The notes: generated by a model not told the origin, from the sequence alone. Counted from the stretch's first letter, positions 52,077 through 62,547 are shown. The stretch is DNA of 64,000 bases from Roseovarius litorisediminis (GCF_900172295.1 NZ_FWFL01000010.1:1-64000); one strand, 5' to 3'. Made by a program: numbers and translations.

Positions 52077-52697
52077 TCAGATTTTACGCGCTACGATAAA
52101 GCGGCTGATCGGTTTGGCCGGATAATTCCCGGTTTCAACGATTTCGAACCCTTTTGAGCCAAGCGCGGCCTCCAGCTCCGGCACATCCATGAAGCGCACA
52201 AACGGTGCGCGTCCAAATTTCTGCATAACCCAGACCATCGCCTTGAAATGCAGCGCATTGCCCAGACAAACGGTTTTCGAAATGAACAGGCCGCCGGGCC
52301 GCAACAGGGTATGCACCCGGCTCAGCGACTGATCCAGATCCTCAATCAAATGCAACAGATTGAAGGCCAGAACAGTGTCATAGCTTTCCGGCAACAGGCG
52401 GGGGTCGTGAGTGGTGGCTTGCATAAATTCGATGTTCGAGGCACCCTGTGCCGCAGCTTTTTCCTTGCCGATTGCGATCATTCCGCCAGAAATATCCGTG
52501 GCCGTGATCTTACCTAGATCCGGCGCCAGAAGCAGCGCGGTCGAGCCCGACCCACAGCCCAGTTCCAGAACGTTATCTTGCGCCCCCAACCAGGCACGGG
52601 TGCGCGCCATGGTCTTTTCATAGGCAGTCATGTCCTTGATCGGGCGGGCGGCATATTTGACAGCAATCCTGTCCCAGAATGTAGCGTCGGCGGTCAT
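52077..52697 (-). CDS. Class I SAM-dependent methyltransferase
   Basis: A 206-residue cytoplasmic methyltransferase. Motif I is VLELGCGSGSTALLLA (about residue 40), then ITATDISGGMIAIG and LAFNLLHLIEDLDQ. The substrate is unknown. AAGGAGATATACC before the ATG is an exceptionally strong ribosome site. Divergent from a LysR regulator across 76 bases, which probably controls it. Confidence 0.9.
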   Translation of the reverse strand: MTADATFWDRIAVKYAARPIKDMTAYEKTMARTRAWLGAQDNVLELGCGSGSTALLLAPDLGKITATDISGGMIAIGKEKAAAQGASNIEFMQATTHDPRLLPESYDTVLAFNLLHLIEDLDQSLSRVHTLLRPGGLFISKTVCLGNALHFKAMVWVMQKFGRAPFVRFMDVPELEAALGSKGFEIVETGNYPAKPISRFIVARKI

Positions 52698-52748
52698 GGT
52701 ATATCTCCTTCGGATGGGCCTGCTCTAAACTGGTTGGAGCTACATTAA

Positions 52749-52781
52749 AATTGCATATTTTTATATTTCATTTATGCAATT
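52749..52781. promoter_or_regulatory. LysR-type operator candidate
   Basis: AATTGCAT (52749-52756) and ATGCAATT (52774-52781) form an 8-bp inverted repeat with a 17-base spacer in an AT-rich gap between the divergent methyltransferase and LysR genes. The right arm covers the first possible ATG of the LysR gene. Confidence 0.6.
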
Positions 52782-52785
52782 ATGC

Positions 52786-53700
52786 ATGAATTGGAACGCC
52801 ATCAGCTTTGACTGGAATCAGGTTCGCGCCTTTCTGGCGACGGTCGAGGAAGGTTCACTGTCCGCCGCCGCCCAGGCTTTGGGCCAGTCGCAACCCACGC
52901 TTGGCCGCCAGATCAGCGCGCTTGAAACTTCGCTGGGGGTTGTCCTGTTCGAACGGGTCGGCCGCGGGCTTGAAATCACGCCCTCGGGGTTGGAGCTGCT
53001 GGATCATGTCCGCGCCATGGGCGAGGCGGCAGGCCGGATATCTCTGGCCGCGTCCGGGCGCAGTCAGGTGATCGAGGGTCAGGTGCGCATCAGCGCCAGC
53101 GATGTCTGGGGGGCCCATATTCTTCCTCCGATTCTGCACCAACTGCGCGACACCGCCCCGGGGATTGAGGTTGAGGTCGTGGCCACCAGTGCCCTTAGTG
53201 ATCTGCGCCGGCGCGAGGCCGATATCGCCATACGCCATGTCCGGCCTACCGAAGCCGAGCTGATCACGCGGCACGTGCGTGACAGCACTGCCGGTATTTA
53301 CGCCAGCCCCCGCTGGATCGCGCGCCATGGCCGCCCAACCTGTGCCGATGATCTCAATGATGCCTGTTTTATAGGCTTTGGCACCGACGAGCGGCTGATC
53401 ACCGGCTTGAACAGTATTGGGCTTTCACTGACCCGGCAGAACTTCAAACTGATCTCGGAAAGCGGCGTCGTCGCATGGGAAATGGTGCGTCATGGCCTTG
53501 GTATCGGCGTGATGATGGACGAAGTCGCACAGACCACCCCCGATGTCGAACGCATCCTGCCCGACCTGCCCCCTTTTGAGGTGCCCATCTGGCTGACCAC
53601 CCACCGCGAACTGCACACCAGCCGCCGCATCCGGCTGGTCTATGATCTGCTGGCCTCGGCGCTGTCGGGGTCTTTGCCAGCCTCGCAGATCAGCCGGTAA
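52786..53700 (+). CDS. LysR-family transcriptional regulator
   Basis: A 304-residue LysR regulator. HTH at about residues 10-65 ([31 protein letters not shown]), then the periplasmic-type ligand-binding domain ([19 protein letters not shown]). The frame also opens at 52774, inside the operator, so 52786 is preferred. Divergent from the methyltransferase. It overlaps the convergent DUF2189 gene by 61 bases. Confidence 0.92.
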   Translation: MNWNAISFDWNQVRAFLATVEEGSLSAAAQALGQSQPTLGRQISALETSLGVVLFERVGRGLEITPSGLELLDHVRAMGEAAGRISLAASGRSQVIEGQVRISASDVWGAHILPPILHQLRDTAPGIEVEVVATSALSDLRRREADIAIRHVRPTEAELITRHVRDSTAGIYASPRWIARHGRPTCADDLNDACFIGFGTDERLITGLNSIGLSLTRQNFKLISESGVVAWEMVRHGLGIGVMMDEVAQTTPDVERILPDLPPFEVPIWLTTHRELHTSRRIRLVYDLLASALSGSLPASQISR

Positions 53701-54452
53701 AGGTGCCATGTGGCGTGGCCAAACAGGGGCAGCGTGATGAACAGGCCCAGAAACCCCGGCACCATCGCAACAAAGGTCATCGCGGCAATAAACGCCCCCC
53801 AGGCCAGCATCGGCACCGGGTTATGGGCCACCACCTGAAAACTTGTGATCATTGCTGTCACGAAATCGACCTCGCGGTCCAGCAATAGCGGCAGGGCGAT
53901 GACGGTAATCATGTAAAGCAGCAGCGCAAACAGCCCCCCCACAACGGTGCCGACGGCCAGCATGCTCAACCCTTCTGCAGTGAAATAAACATCAAATGAG
54001 GTCGATATATTGGTCATCGTTGACAGGCCAAGAAACAGTGCAAAGATCATATGCGCCAGAAAGAACCAGAACAGAAAAACCATGATGATAATCACGCAGA
54101 TCGACGGTAGCTGCCGCCGCCGTTGATGTGCGATGACGCCAAAAATATCCGGATTGTCCAGCGGCAGACCCTGATCCAGTCGGTGGCTGACCTCATATAG
54201 CCCCACCGCTGCAAACGGGCCGAACAGCGGAAAGCCGACTGCCGCAAAGATCAGCCAGTAACTTTGCCCCGTCGCCCATGTAATTGCGGCCATGGCCAGC
54301 CCCAGCAGCACATAGACCCCGGCAAAAATCACTGCATAGCGGGGGGCCCGGCGCATGTCAGACCATCCCCGGCGCAGCGCCTCGGACAGCATGGCAAAGC
54401 TGACCGTCCCCATGGGGGGCACACCCTGTTCCTTGATCTGGCTCGCTGGCAT
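53640..54452 (-). CDS. DUF2189 polytopic membrane protein
   Basis: A 270-residue protein of the DUF2189 family with about six membrane helices ([59 protein letters not shown]). Function is unknown. The ATG at 54452 has GGAG nine bases upstream and is preferred to 54467. Its last 61 bases overlap the 3' end of the LysR gene on the other strand. Confidence 0.88.
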   Translation of the reverse strand: MPASQIKEQGVPPMGTVSFAMLSEALRRGWSDMRRAPRYAVIFAGVYVLLGLAMAAITWATGQSYWLIFAAVGFPLFGPFAAVGLYEVSHRLDQGLPLDNPDIFGVIAHQRRRQLPSICVIIIMVFLFWFFLAHMIFALFLGLSTMTNISTSFDVYFTAEGLSMLAVGTVVGGLFALLLYMITVIALPLLLDREVDFVTAMITSFQVVAHNPVPMLAWGAFIAAMTFVAMVPGFLGLFITLPLFGHATWHLYRLICEAGKDPDSAEASRS

Positions 54453-54528
54453 ACGTGGCTTCTCCATTATTGAAAGGTCAGGTTAGCCAACCCGCGTCCG
54501 CTCTCAAACATGTAACTTCGGTTCAACT

Positions 54529-55923
54529 TTACCCTGGCGGTCTGTTCTGCGGCCACTCGGTGGCCAGATGATAAGCCTGGGCCAGCTCCAGCAGCCCAAT
54601 GTCATCGCCGCGCCGCCCGATCAACTGCATTCCCATCGGCAGACCCTGCGCGCCAAAACCCGCGGGCACCGCCACCGCAGGCAGGCCAATCAGGCTGGCG
54701 GGGATGACCACCTCCATCCAGCGGTGATAGGTATCCATCTTCTGGCCTGCGATCTCGGTCGGATAACTCCGGTCCACAGGAAAGGGCCAGACCTGCGCCG
54801 TCGGCAACACCAATGCATCATAGCGATCAAAAAGCTGCGCCGCACAGCCGAACCAGTCGGACCGCAACACACTGGCGCGGTGCACGTCCATTGCCGACAG
54901 GGCCTGGCCCCGTTCAGCCTCCCATACCGCTTCGGGCTTCAGCCGTCCGCTGTCCAGTAACGGCGCCAGGGATGCACCAACACTCCAGCTACGCAACGTG
55001 ATCCAGCTGTCCCACAACGCTTCGCTCGAAAAGGGGGGCGCAATTGCATCCACAACGCAGCCCAGCCCCTCAAATACCTGAAACGCGTCTTCCACCAACG
55101 GCAGGATACCTGCCTCATACGAGCAGGCCTTGCCCCAATCTCCCAGCCAGCCAATGCGTTTGCCTTTCACCTCGTCGCTGAGCGGACTAAAGCTTTCAGG
55201 TGGCATGCCATGCGGCTGGCGTGGGTCGGGGCCGGACATGACATCCAACAACAAAGCAAGATCGCTGGGGCAACGCGCCATCGGTCCATTTGTCGACAGC
55301 TGATGCAGAAACGTATCGCCCTCGGGTTCTGCCGGAACGCGGCCCCAGCTGGGGCGCAAACCGTAAACATTGTTCCAGCCCGCCGGGTTGCGCAGGCTGC
55401 CCATCATGTCGGATCCGTCTGCGATCGAAAGCATGCCGGTCGCCAGCGCCACGGCCGCGCCGCCGGACGATCCGCCACAAGACAGCTTTGGATCGTACGG
55501 GTTGCCGGTTACTCCATGCACCGGGTTGTAGGTATGACTGCCCAGGCCAAATTCGGGGGTATTGGTTTTACCAATGATAATAGCCCCGGCTTTGCGCAGC
55601 CGCGCCACATGCAGGTCATCTCTGGCGGCGATCTGACCAGCAAACAGGGGCGAGCCTTGCGAGGTTGGCAAACCGGCCGCGTCGGCCAGATCCTTGATCG
55701 CAATGGGCAAGCCATGCAACGGGCCCGAAGCCTGCGCATCATCTGCCGCCCGCGCCTCGGCCAGCAACGCGTCGCCGTCCCGCAGGGACACAATTGCATT
55801 GAGCGGTCCGTTCACCGCCGCAACCCGTTCAAGCGTCGCACGCATCAGGTCTTGTGCGCTCAGACGCCCTGCCGCAATCAATGCGGCTTGCGCCCCCGCC
55901 GCCATGTTCAGAATATCATCCAT
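54529..55923 (-). CDS. Amidase signature enzyme
   Basis: A 464-residue amidase with the Ser-cisSer-Lys triad: Lys in LHGLPIAIKDLADAAG (about residue 76), cis-Ser in LSCGGSSGGAAVALATG and nucleophile in ADGSDMMGSLRNPA (about 170-175). Substrate unknown; GatA is unlikely because there is no GatB/GatC neighbour. GAGGT precedes the ATG. Confidence 0.92.
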   Translation of the reverse strand: MDDILNMAAGAQAALIAAGRLSAQDLMRATLERVAAVNGPLNAIVSLRDGDALLAEARAADDAQASGPLHGLPIAIKDLADAAGLPTSQGSPLFAGQIAARDDLHVARLRKAGAIIIGKTNTPEFGLGSHTYNPVHGVTGNPYDPKLSCGGSSGGAAVALATGMLSIADGSDMMGSLRNPAGWNNVYGLRPSWGRVPAEPEGDTFLHQLSTNGPMARCPSDLALLLDVMSGPDPRQPHGMPPESFSPLSDEVKGKRIGWLGDWGKACSYEAGILPLVEDAFQVFEGLGCVVDAIAPPFSSEALWDSWITLRSWSVGASLAPLLDSGRLKPEAVWEAERGQALSAMDVHRASVLRSDWFGCAAQLFDRYDALVLPTAQVWPFPVDRSYPTEIAGQKMDTYHRWMEVVIPASLIGLPAVAVPAGFGAQGLPMGMQLIGRRGDDIGLLELAQAYHLATEWPQNRPPG

Positions 55924-55994
55924 GACCTCAGGCTAAAGCGACAGCCAACAGAAACAAAGCCCTGTTTCTTCTTGCCAAAAATATCCTGGGACGC

Positions 55995-56036
55995 GTTGAA
56001 ATTTACCTGCATTTCAACCTGGGGGGCAACACCCCC
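55995..56036. repeat. Paired hairpins after prfB
   Basis: GTTGAAAT (55995-56002)/ATTTCAAC (56011-56018) and GGGGG (56022-56026)/CCCCC (56032-56036) are two adjacent stem-loops right after the prfB stop. They lack a long T-tract, so termination is uncertain. Confidence 0.5.
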
Positions 56037-56038
56037 TG

Positions 56039-57166
56039 CTATTCCTCGCCCTGCGCCTCGGCACGGCTCTTACCGCTCACGTTCATCGCCAGCGTCGCCG
56101 CCATGAACGGATCCAGATCGCCGTCCAGTACCCCCTTGGTATCGCTGGTTTCATGATTTGTCCGCAGGTCCTTGACCATCTGGTAAGGCTGCAGCACGTA
56201 GGACCGGATTTGGTTACCCCAGCCTGCGTCCCCCTTGCTTTCATGCGCCTCGTTGATCGCCTCGTTCCGGCGGTCCAACTCCATCTGGTAAAGCCGCGAT
56301 TTCAGCGCCTTCATGGCGATATCCCGGTTCTGGTGCTGTGATTTTTCCGAGGAAGTCACCACAATTCCCGTCGGGTGGTGGGTGATCCGCACCGCTGAAT
56401 CGGTTGTGTTCACATGCTGCCCGCCTGCGCCGGAACTGCGATAGGTGTCGATACGGATATCAGCGGGGTTCACCTCGATTTCGATATCGTCATCGACCAC
56501 CGGATAGACCCAGACCGAACAAAACGAGGTGTGCCGTTTCGCAGCTGAATCAAACGGCGAAATCCGCACCAGACGGTGCACTCCGCTCTCGGATTTCAGC
56601 CAGCCATAGGCATTGTGACCACTGATCTTGTAGGCCGCTGATTTGATCCCGGCCTCGTCGCCTGGCTGTTCGGACTGCAACTCAACCGTATAGCCATGCT
56701 TTTCCGCCCATCGTACATACATCCGTGCCAGCATGTTGGCCCAGTCACAGCTTTCGGTGCCGCCCGCACCCGCATTGATCTCAAGGAAGGTGTCATTGGC
56801 ATCCGCCTCGCCATTCAGCAGCGCTTCCAGCTCTTTGGCGGCGGCGCGTTTGGCCAGCTTTTTCAAATTGGCTTCGGCCTCGGCGACAATCTCGGCATCG
56901 TCCTCGATCTCGCCCATTTCAATCAGTTCCACACTGTCGCTCAGTTCTTGCTGAATGCCATTATGGGTGTCCATTGAATCCACAAGGCTCTGACGATCGC
57001 GCATCAGTTTCTGAGCCTTGGCCGGGTCGTCCCACAGATTGGGGTCTTCGACCCGGGCGTTGAATTCTTCCAGCCTGTGCGCGGCCGTGTCCCAACCCAT
57101 GCGCTGGCGCAACAGCTCCAGCGATTTCTCGATTTCGGATACCAGATTCTGGGTCTCTGCGCGCAT
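56039..57166 (-). CDS. prfB: Peptide chain release factor 2
   Basis: A 375-residue release factor reading UGA and UAA. The GGQ tripeptide is in [16 protein letters not shown] (about residue 245) and the specificity tripeptide SPF is in [11 protein letters not shown] (about 200). The frame is uninterrupted from AAGGAAACCGAAAATG, so the programmed +1 frameshift known from E. coli prfB is absent. Length matches the full protein. Confidence 0.96.
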   Translation of the reverse strand: MRAETQNLVSEIEKSLELLRQRMGWDTAAHRLEEFNARVEDPNLWDDPAKAQKLMRDRQSLVDSMDTHNGIQQELSDSVELIEMGEIEDDAEIVAEAEANLKKLAKRAAAKELEALLNGEADANDTFLEINAGAGGTESCDWANMLARMYVRWAEKHGYTVELQSEQPGDEAGIKSAAYKISGHNAYGWLKSESGVHRLVRISPFDSAAKRHTSFCSVWVYPVVDDDIEIEVNPADIRIDTYRSSGAGGQHVNTTDSAVRITHHPTGIVVTSSEKSQHQNRDIAMKALKSRLYQMELDRRNEAINEAHESKGDAGWGNQIRSYVLQPYQMVKDLRTNHETSDTKGVLDGDLDPFMAATLAMNVSGKSRAEAQGEE

Positions 57167-57271
57167 TTTCGGTTTCCTTGGCTGCTCAGATGGGGGTGAT
57201 AGCGCAGCGCGCCGGGGCGGGCAAGATCACTTGCACCCTGCAGGTTGGCTGCCCGCCTTCACCGCCGTGGC

Positions 57272-59803
57272 TTAATACAACCCGCCCGAACTCAAGGAGC
57301 CAAAGCTGGCCTTGCCGCCAACCTTTGCCTTTTCCCCGGTCGAGGTTGTCACTTCGCGAACGGAATCGCTGCCGCCCACGCTGAAAAGCTCAAGGTCATT
57401 ACCCATGGCAAAGCCGCCGTCGAACATGATGCCAAAGATCGGCTCTTCGCCGTCGCGGAAATATTCAGCGACCACGTAATCACCCTGCGCCTCGTCGGAC
57501 AGTCTGGCGCCGGTGAAACGGTCAATTTTGATAAAATGCCCGCCGGGTGGTATTTTGAACGGTCCACCGCCGTACTTCCCAATCGCCTTTTCCATAAACT
57601 GCTGGAACACCGGCCCGCACAGGGAAGCGCCGTAAGCCCCCCGACCCAACCCGCGCGGCTGGTCATAGCCGATATAACAGCCTGCCACGATATTGCTGGT
57701 AAAGCCGATGAACCACACATCACGGGCATCATTGGTTGTCCCTGTCTTGCCCGCCACCGGCACCGGCAGCTTTACATAGCCCGAGGCGGTGCCGCGATCG
57801 ACAACCCCCTTCATCATCGAGGTGAGCTGATACGCGGTAACCGCATCCATCACCTGTTCGCGGTTCGACACGATCCTCGGGCCTTGTGATTGCGGAATGG
57901 CGGGATCATTGCAATTTGTGCATTTTCGCTGATCGTGGCGGTAAACTGTCTTGCCATAGCGATCCTGCACCCTGTCCACCAGCGTCGGCTCAACCCTTTC
58001 GCCGCCATTGGCAAACATCGCATAGGCCGCCACCATCTTGTAAAGCGTGGTTTCTTCCGAACCCAGAGAATTGGCCAGAAACGGCCCCATACTGTCGTAT
58101 ACGCCAAAACGTTCGGCATAGTCGGCGACCACTTCCATGCCCACCTCTTGTGCCAGCCGGATCGTCATCAGGTTCCGCGACTGTTCAATCCCGGTGCGCA
58201 GGGGCGTCGGTCCATAGAACTTGTTCGACGAATTGCGCGGCCGCCACAGCCCCTGTGGTGTGTCGATCTCGATCGGAGCGTCAATCACGATCGTGGCCGG
58301 TGAATAGCCACTATCCAGAGCAGCGGCATACACGAAGGGCTTGAAGCTGGATCCCGGCTGCCGCATGGCCTGCGTCGACCGGTTGAACACCGAATTTTGA
58401 TAGGAAAACCCACCCTGCATCGACAAAACCCGGCCGGTGTTGACATCCATCGCGACAAATCCGCCCTGCACCTCGGGCACTTGGCGAAGCGTCCAGCGGA
58501 TAAACCCGCCGTCATCGTCAGTCATCCGGCGCACGTGCACGACATCGCCCAGCTTGAAGGTTTTGGCGAAATCGCCAGGCAGCCAGGCAATATCCTTGCG
58601 CGGCACCACATGCGGCTCGGCCTCGGTTTCCTCGACCCCGTCAATGCCGATGCGCATCTGCTGGTCACCCAGTTCCAGCACCACCGCCGGATACCACTTA
58701 CCATTCAGGTCAATGTCGCGGGCCACATCCAGCGCGGCCAGCACTTCTTGCCAGTCCTGCCGGTTGCCCAGCACCTCGGCAGGCAGGGTCTTGCCCGTCC
58801 CGCGCCAACGCCCCTGATTGCGGTCATATTGCTCAAGCTGGCGTTGCAGCGCATTGGCCGCCTCGATCTGCAGTTCCGGGTCAATCGTCGCGCGTACGCT
58901 CAGCCCGCCGGTAAAAAATTCACCCTCGCCGAAATCCTGGCTCAGCTGGCGGCGAATTTCGTCTGTAAAATAATCTCTTGGTGGCAGCGATTTTCCAAAG
59001 GGCTCGAAATCACCGTTCTGAACGCTGCGCAACGGCTGGGCTACTTCTGTCTCATAGTCGGCAGGGGTGATGTAGCCATTTTCCTTCATTTCCTTCAGCA
59101 CAAAGTTCCTGCGGGTCAGCAAGCGCTTTTTTTCGCGCACCGGATGATAATCACTGGGCGCCTTCGGCATCGAAGCCAACATTGCTGCCTCATGAGCGGC
59201 CAGATCGCGCAGGGGTTTGTTGAAATAGGTCTGCGCGGCGGCGGCCACACCATAGCTGTTCTGGCCCAGGAAAATTTCGTTCATATAAAGCTCAAGGATT
59301 TTTTCCTTGCTCAACGTCTCCTCGATCCGGGTGGCCAGGATGATTTCCTTGATCTTGCGGGCGATCTTGCGGTCACCGGACAGCAGGAAGTTCTTCATAA
59401 CCTGCTGGGTGATGGTCGAAGCCCCGCGCACATCGCGCCCTCGGGTGCGAACAGCCTCAACCACCGCAGCTGCGATGCCCCGCGCATCATAGCCGTGATG
59501 GGTGTAGAAATTTTTGTCTTCGGCCGAAATAAACGCCTGCTTTACCAAATCGGGAATATCCTCGGCCGGGGTGAACAACCGCCGCTCGCGCGAAAATTCA
59601 TCGATGATCCGCCCCTCGCCGGAATAGATCCGGCTGATCGTCGGCGGCGTATAGTTGGCCAGCGATTCGTGGCTGGGTAAATCTTTGCCATAAATGTGAA
59701 AGATCGCGCCAATACTCAGCGCAATCAACATGATGGCCAAGGTCACCAAGCTGAAAATCGTACCAAAGAAGGTTAGTATAGCTCTGAGCACACCTGCCCC
59801 CAC
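57272..59803 (-). CDS. mrcA: Penicillin-binding protein 1A (class A PBP)
   Basis: A bifunctional peptidoglycan synthase of 843 residues. An N-terminal membrane anchor (about 8-32) precedes the glycosyltransferase domain with catalytic Glu in FISAEDKNFYTHHG (about 90) and GASTITQQVMKNFLL. The transpeptidase has SxxK in PGSSFKPFVY, SxN in EQSRNLMT and KTG in VAGKTGTTNDARDVW. An OB-like PBP domain is inserted. The start is a GTG at 59803, or GTG at 59791 with GGGG six bases upstream. Confidence 0.95.
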   Translation of the reverse strand: MGAGVLRAILTFFGTIFSLVTLAIMLIALSIGAIFHIYGKDLPSHESLANYTPPTISRIYSGEGRIIDEFSRERRLFTPAEDIPDLVKQAFISAEDKNFYTHHGYDARGIAAAVVEAVRTRGRDVRGASTITQQVMKNFLLSGDRKIARKIKEIILATRIEETLSKEKILELYMNEIFLGQNSYGVAAAAQTYFNKPLRDLAAHEAAMLASMPKAPSDYHPVREKKRLLTRRNFVLKEMKENGYITPADYETEVAQPLRSVQNGDFEPFGKSLPPRDYFTDEIRRQLSQDFGEGEFFTGGLSVRATIDPELQIEAANALQRQLEQYDRNQGRWRGTGKTLPAEVLGNRQDWQEVLAALDVARDIDLNGKWYPAVVLELGDQQMRIGIDGVEETEAEPHVVPRKDIAWLPGDFAKTFKLGDVVHVRRMTDDDGGFIRWTLRQVPEVQGGFVAMDVNTGRVLSMQGGFSYQNSVFNRSTQAMRQPGSSFKPFVYAAALDSGYSPATIVIDAPIEIDTPQGLWRPRNSSNKFYGPTPLRTGIEQSRNLMTIRLAQEVGMEVVADYAERFGVYDSMGPFLANSLGSEETTLYKMVAAYAMFANGGERVEPTLVDRVQDRYGKTVYRHDQRKCTNCNDPAIPQSQGPRIVSNREQVMDAVTAYQLTSMMKGVVDRGTASGYVKLPVPVAGKTGTTNDARDVWFIGFTSNIVAGCYIGYDQPRGLGRGAYGASLCGPVFQQFMEKAIGKYGGGPFKIPPGGHFIKIDRFTGARLSDEAQGDYVVAEYFRDGEEPIFGIMFDGGFAMGNDLELFSVGGSDSVREVTTSTGEKAKVGGKASFGSLSSGGLY

Positions 59804-59889
59804 ATCATCACAGGTCTTTCATATAGGCATCCCGCGTCCGCAGGTCAAAACCCAAAAGCCCAGATTCTGCGCCACATTCCGCGCAAAGT

Positions 59890-61116
59890 TCAGTGCCGCA
59901 CCAGATCCGCCGACGCTGCATCCGAGAGGCGCCAGGCACTCAGACCGTCGCGAATAGCCGACGCCATCCGCGCGCGCCAAGCCGGATCGCGCAGCTGCTG
60001 CAGATCCCGTTCGCTCGACAAAAAACCCAGCTCCAGCAGCACAGAAGGGATATCGGGGGATTTCAGCACCGAAAATCCGGCATGGCGCAGCGGGTGGGAA
60101 TGCAGTTTCAGCTTTTGGGCCTGCAATGCCGCCAGCAGTTCCCCGGCCACCTTTTCCGCGCGGGGCTGGGTTTCCATCCGGGCCAGATCCATCAGCACGT
60201 CGGCCACCACGTCATCTTTACCACTCAGGTCGACTCCGGCCAGCATATCGGCGCGGTTGTGACGTTCGGCCAACGCGGCACTGGCCGCGTCCGACGCGCT
60301 TTCAGAAAGCGTATAAACCGCGGCCCCCTGCGCGAGCCCCTCGCTCAAAGCGTCTGCATGCAATGACACGAACACGTCTGCCCCCGCCCTGTGCGCCAGC
60401 GCCACGCGCCGCTCCAGCGAGACAAAGCTGTCGTCGCTGCGCGTCAGCACGACCTCAAAGCCACCCGCACGGACCAGCACCTCTTTCAGTTCCAGCGCAA
60501 ACATCAGCATCAGATCTTTTTCGGTGGCCCCGCCCTGTTCAGCACCGGGGTCGATGCCGCCATGGCCCGGATCCAGAACCACCACCAGCGGGTCTTCACC
60601 ACGCTGGCGCGGGCGTTTCAACTGCGATGAACTCCCCTCCGGCAGGTCCCAGCCGGGCAGGTTCGGCGCCCCGGCACGCGCTGTAAATTCGGCGTCCGAG
60701 CCTTTGTGCAAAATCACTTCAAGATCGGCTGCCCCCGTTGCGCCCTCCAGATCCAGCGCGGTGGTCTTCAGCAGATAGGCCCCGTCCAGATCAACCACCA
60801 TGCGCGACCATCCGGCGCGGAAGGTTCCCATGCGCAGGCCAGTTACCGCCATGCTCTGATCCAGAGCCTCCGGGTCGGCGCCCTGCCAGTTCACTTCGCG
60901 AAAATCCAGCACCAGACGTCTTGGCGCGTCCAGCGTATATACCCGGTAAGGCACGCCCTGACTTAGCCGCAGCCTGATCTGCACGCCGCCCCGTGTGTCA
61001 GTGATGGCACTTTGGGCCGCATCCAGCCGTGCCAGGCCGCTGAAATCCTGCGCCGGGGCCATCAAAGCCCACCCGCACAGCATCAGCGCCAGAAATATCC
61101 TGATCATACTGCTCAT
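59890..61116 (-). CDS. amiC: N-acetylmuramoyl-L-alanine amidase, AmiC type
   Basis: A 408-residue periplasmic amidase that cuts septal peptidoglycan. The signal peptide ends near PAQDFSG. An AMIN domain (about 30-140) targets the septum. The Zn-dependent Amidase_3 domain has VVLDPGHGGIDPGAE, SLHADALSE and LLELGFLSSERD. It is 86 bases upstream of the PBP1A gene, a conserved cell wall pair. Confidence 0.94.
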   Translation of the reverse strand: MSSMIRIFLALMLCGWALMAPAQDFSGLARLDAAQSAITDTRGGVQIRLRLSQGVPYRVYTLDAPRRLVLDFREVNWQGADPEALDQSMAVTGLRMGTFRAGWSRMVVDLDGAYLLKTTALDLEGATGAADLEVILHKGSDAEFTARAGAPNLPGWDLPEGSSSQLKRPRQRGEDPLVVVLDPGHGGIDPGAEQGGATEKDLMLMFALELKEVLVRAGGFEVVLTRSDDSFVSLERRVALAHRAGADVFVSLHADALSEGLAQGAAVYTLSESASDAASAALAERHNRADMLAGVDLSGKDDVVADVLMDLARMETQPRAEKVAGELLAALQAQKLKLHSHPLRHAGFSVLKSPDIPSVLLELGFLSSERDLQQLRDPAWRARMASAIRDGLSAWRLSDAASADLVRH

Positions 61117-61218
61117 CCGCCGTTCATCCGGTCTTATTCACGCCAGTTTACACCAGAGCCGGCAACAATGCACCAGCACCAGCTTTCATTTTTCCCGAAA
61201 TACTCAACTTCTGCGGCC

Positions 61219-62370
61219 TCACCGCGCGCGCCGCTCTGCCATGAACCGCTCCAGTCGCCTCAGGCCTTCTTCGATATCGGCGGTCGCCCGGGCATAAGAA
61301 AACCGGATTGTACCATGACCCCGGACCGGATCAAAATCCAGCCCCGGGGTCACCGCGACGCCGGCCTTCTCCAGTATTTCCGCGGCGAAGGCGCGGCTGT
61401 CATCGGTCAGGTGACGAACATCGGCATAAACATAAAATGCGCCGTCCGGAGGGGCGATGCGGTCAAAGCCCGCGCGCGGCAAGCCGTCCAGCATCAGCGC
61501 GCGGTTGGTGCGGTAAACGGCCATGTTGGCCTGCAGTTCGGCGTCGCAGTCCATCGCTGCCAGTGCGGCGACCTGGGACACATGAGGCGGGCAGATAAAC
61601 AGGTTCTGTGCCAGCCGCTCGATCACCCGCACATGATCTTCGGGCACCACCATCCAACCGATGCGCCAGCCCGTCATGCTGAAATATTTTGAAAAGGAAT
61701 TGATCACATAACAGTCGTCGGTGATCTCAAGTGCACTGATCGCTTTGGCCTCATATTCGATACCGTGGTAGATTTCGTCGCTTATAAAACTGGCCCCCTG
61801 CCCGGCTGAGGCCTCGATCAATGCGCCCATGGCGTTGCGGTCCAGCATCGTACCGGTGGGATTCGCCGGGCTGGCCACCATCAAACCGGCCAGATCCAGC
61901 CCCTCCAGATCGGCCGCCACCGGTTGCAGGCGGTTTTCCGCTGCTGTTTCAATGTCCACCGGCACCAGATCCAGCGCGCGCAAAATCTGCCGGTAGCTGG
62001 GATAGCCAGGCGCGCCAATCCCGACCCTGTCGCCGGTGTCAAACAGCGCCGTAAAGGCCAGTATGAACGCCCCCGACGAACCCGGTGTGACCACCACCCG
62101 TTCCGGCGACAGATCAATATCGTACCATTCCCCGTACAAACGCGCGATCCGCGCGCGCAGGGCGGGCAGGCCCAGGGCCACAGTATACCCCATGGCGTCT
62201 GCGTCCATTGCCGACGCCAGTGCATCTCGGGCCCCCTGCGGGGCTGGCGTGCCCGGCTGCCCCACTTCCATATGGATGATGTGGCGGCCTTCAGCTTCGG
62301 CCTGACGCGCAGCCTCCATCACATCCATCACGATAAAGGGATCAACCTGGCTTCGGCTTGAGTTCCGCAT
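61219..62370 (-). CDS. Class I/II PLP aminotransferase
   Basis: A 383-residue aminotransferase of the aspartate aminotransferase fold. The PLP Lys is in SFSKYFSMTGWRIGW (about residue 226), with SPANPTGTMLDRNA and PGLDFDPVRGHGTIRFSYA in place. Substrate cannot be fixed. AGGAA seven bases before the ATG supports the start. Confidence 0.92.
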   Translation of the reverse strand: MRNSSRSQVDPFIVMDVMEAARQAEAEGRHIIHMEVGQPGTPAPQGARDALASAMDADAMGYTVALGLPALRARIARLYGEWYDIDLSPERVVVTPGSSGAFILAFTALFDTGDRVGIGAPGYPSYRQILRALDLVPVDIETAAENRLQPVAADLEGLDLAGLMVASPANPTGTMLDRNAMGALIEASAGQGASFISDEIYHGIEYEAKAISALEITDDCYVINSFSKYFSMTGWRIGWMVVPEDHVRVIERLAQNLFICPPHVSQVAALAAMDCDAELQANMAVYRTNRALMLDGLPRAGFDRIAPPDGAFYVYADVRHLTDDSRAFAAEILEKAGVAVTPGLDFDPVRGHGTIRFSYARATADIEEGLRRLERFMAERRAR

Positions 62371-62415
62371 ATGTTTATTCCTAGACTAGGATCCAGACAG
62401 CCCGCGTTTCACCAA

Positions 62416-62466
62416 GGCGTTTCGGGTCTAAGTTGAGAAACGACTTAAAATCGAAACGCCCGAAAC
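62416..62466. promoter_or_regulatory. Overlapping inverted repeats before M48 protease gene
   Basis: GGCGTTTCGGG (62416-62426) can pair either with CGAAACGCC (62452-62460) or, over GTTTCGGG, with CCCGAAAC (62459-62466). GTTTCG/CGAAAC also recurs nearby. Possible operator or alternative RNA structure. Confidence 0.4.
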
Positions 62467-62547
62467 ATTCAAATGGTATGCGTGTTTCGCTATATTGTGC
62501 AATCATGGCAATCTGCCGAAACGCCTCAGGAAAGTCGACTGCCGTCA

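Noticed and set aside
58397..59680. 427-residue plus-strand frame inside the PBP1A gene
   Set aside because: Antisense of a well-supported gene, His/Leu/Arg-rich shadow without domain features.
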